The notes beneath the pieces were generated by a model. The model worked only from the letters and a program-made list of their open reading frames with translations, searched no databases and was not told the origin of the DNA. A stretch of DNA of 5,276 nt, from NCBI GenBank assembly GCA_031289975.1, contig JAITOM010000234.1, positions 1-5,276 on the forward strand. Reading direction: 5' to 3'. Source of the DNA: Methanobrevibacter sp. (GTDB lineage Archaea; Methanobacteriota; Methanobacteria; Methanobacteriales; Methanobacteriaceae). A program made the translations under genes and the position numbers. Shown here in pieces: positions 5,181 to 5,276 of this stretch (positions are counted from its first letter, which is position 1; every line of letters starts with the position of its first letter).

Positions 5181-5276
5181 AATTTTCATTTTCATTTTTT
5201 GCGATTTTCAAAAACGATTTTACGACTTTTATTTCCACAACCAAATGTTAAATAGACTGATGAATATTTATAAATC

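Larger units (their letters stand above)
4359..5276. other. Gene-free, repeat-rich region downstream of aIF2-alpha
   Basis: No gene is supportable in these 918 bases; the stop-free frames are short and lack start signals. An 8-bp inverted pair, TAATCTAA (4356-4363, overlapping the aIF2-alpha stop) and TTAGATTA (4406-4413), could fold in the message end but lacks an adjacent T tract. Next come a possible structured RNA (about 4480-4615), the 21-bp inverted repeat pair (4646-4666 and 5160-5180), element B (4669-4910) and repeat copy A3 (4909-5158). The last 96 bases contain short ATTTTC iterations and, near the edge, a TATA-like TATTTATAAATC that may belong to a gene beyond the window. Confidence 0.6.

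Noticed and set aside
4359..5276. Replication origin, given the AT-rich repeats
   Set aside because: No recognisable origin recognition boxes and no cdc6/orc1 gene nearby; the repeats behave like dispersed elements instead.
1..5276. CRISPR array or defence system
   Set aside because: The repeats are long, few and irregularly spaced, with no spacer-sized units, and no cas, toxin-antitoxin, restriction or other defence protein is encoded.

Overview
The window looks like a fragment of a very AT-rich archaeal chromosome, most likely a methanogen of the Methanobacteriales (Methanobrevibacter/Methanosphaera-like). The domain is clear: Nop5, archaeal fibrillarin, L44e, S27e and aIF2-alpha are archaeal/eukaryal proteins, and several starts are preceded by GGTGAT-type ribosome binding sites. 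The genus is an inference from base composition and protein style only.

Layout, all genes on the + strand: (1) 1-394, an AT-rich repeat copy (A1) and then the leader of nop5. (2) 395-2425, Nop5 and the fibrillarin-like rRNA/tRNA 2'-O-methyltransferase, the two dedicated proteins of the archaeal box C/D sRNP. An unusually long spacer separates them. (3) 2426-2760, non-coding, with possible promoters. (4) 2761-3227, ribosomal proteins L44e and S27e, tightly coupled. S27e is too short (59 residues) to stand out in a simple ORF scan. (5) 3228-3578, a terminator-like hairpin and a second repeat copy (A2) wedged between S27e and aIF2-alpha. (6) 3579-4358, translation initiation factor aIF2-alpha. 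(7) 4359-5276, 918 bases without a recognisable gene. This part holds a possible structured RNA and a nest of repeats: a 21-bp inverted repeat bounding about 535 bp, a roughly 240-bp element with 37-bp inverted ends (B), and an inverted third copy of the A repeat (A3).

The genes are ordinary translation and RNA-modification housekeeping genes. Nop5 and fibrillarin build the C/D sRNP (with L7Ae, not in this window) that methylates rRNA and tRNA. L44e and S27e belong to the large and small ribosomal subunits. aIF2-alpha is one subunit of the factor that delivers initiator tRNA.

The unusual content lies between the genes. A family of MITE-like AT-rich repeats has three copies, one of which splits the normally tight L44e-S27e-aIF2-alpha cluster, and the expected Nop10 gene is absent downstream of aIF2-alpha. 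Two copies in opposite orientation, identical over 97 bp, bracket all five genes, so the block could invert. I found no transposase, CRISPR array, tRNA, rRNA or defence system, and nothing that supports a new protein-based system.
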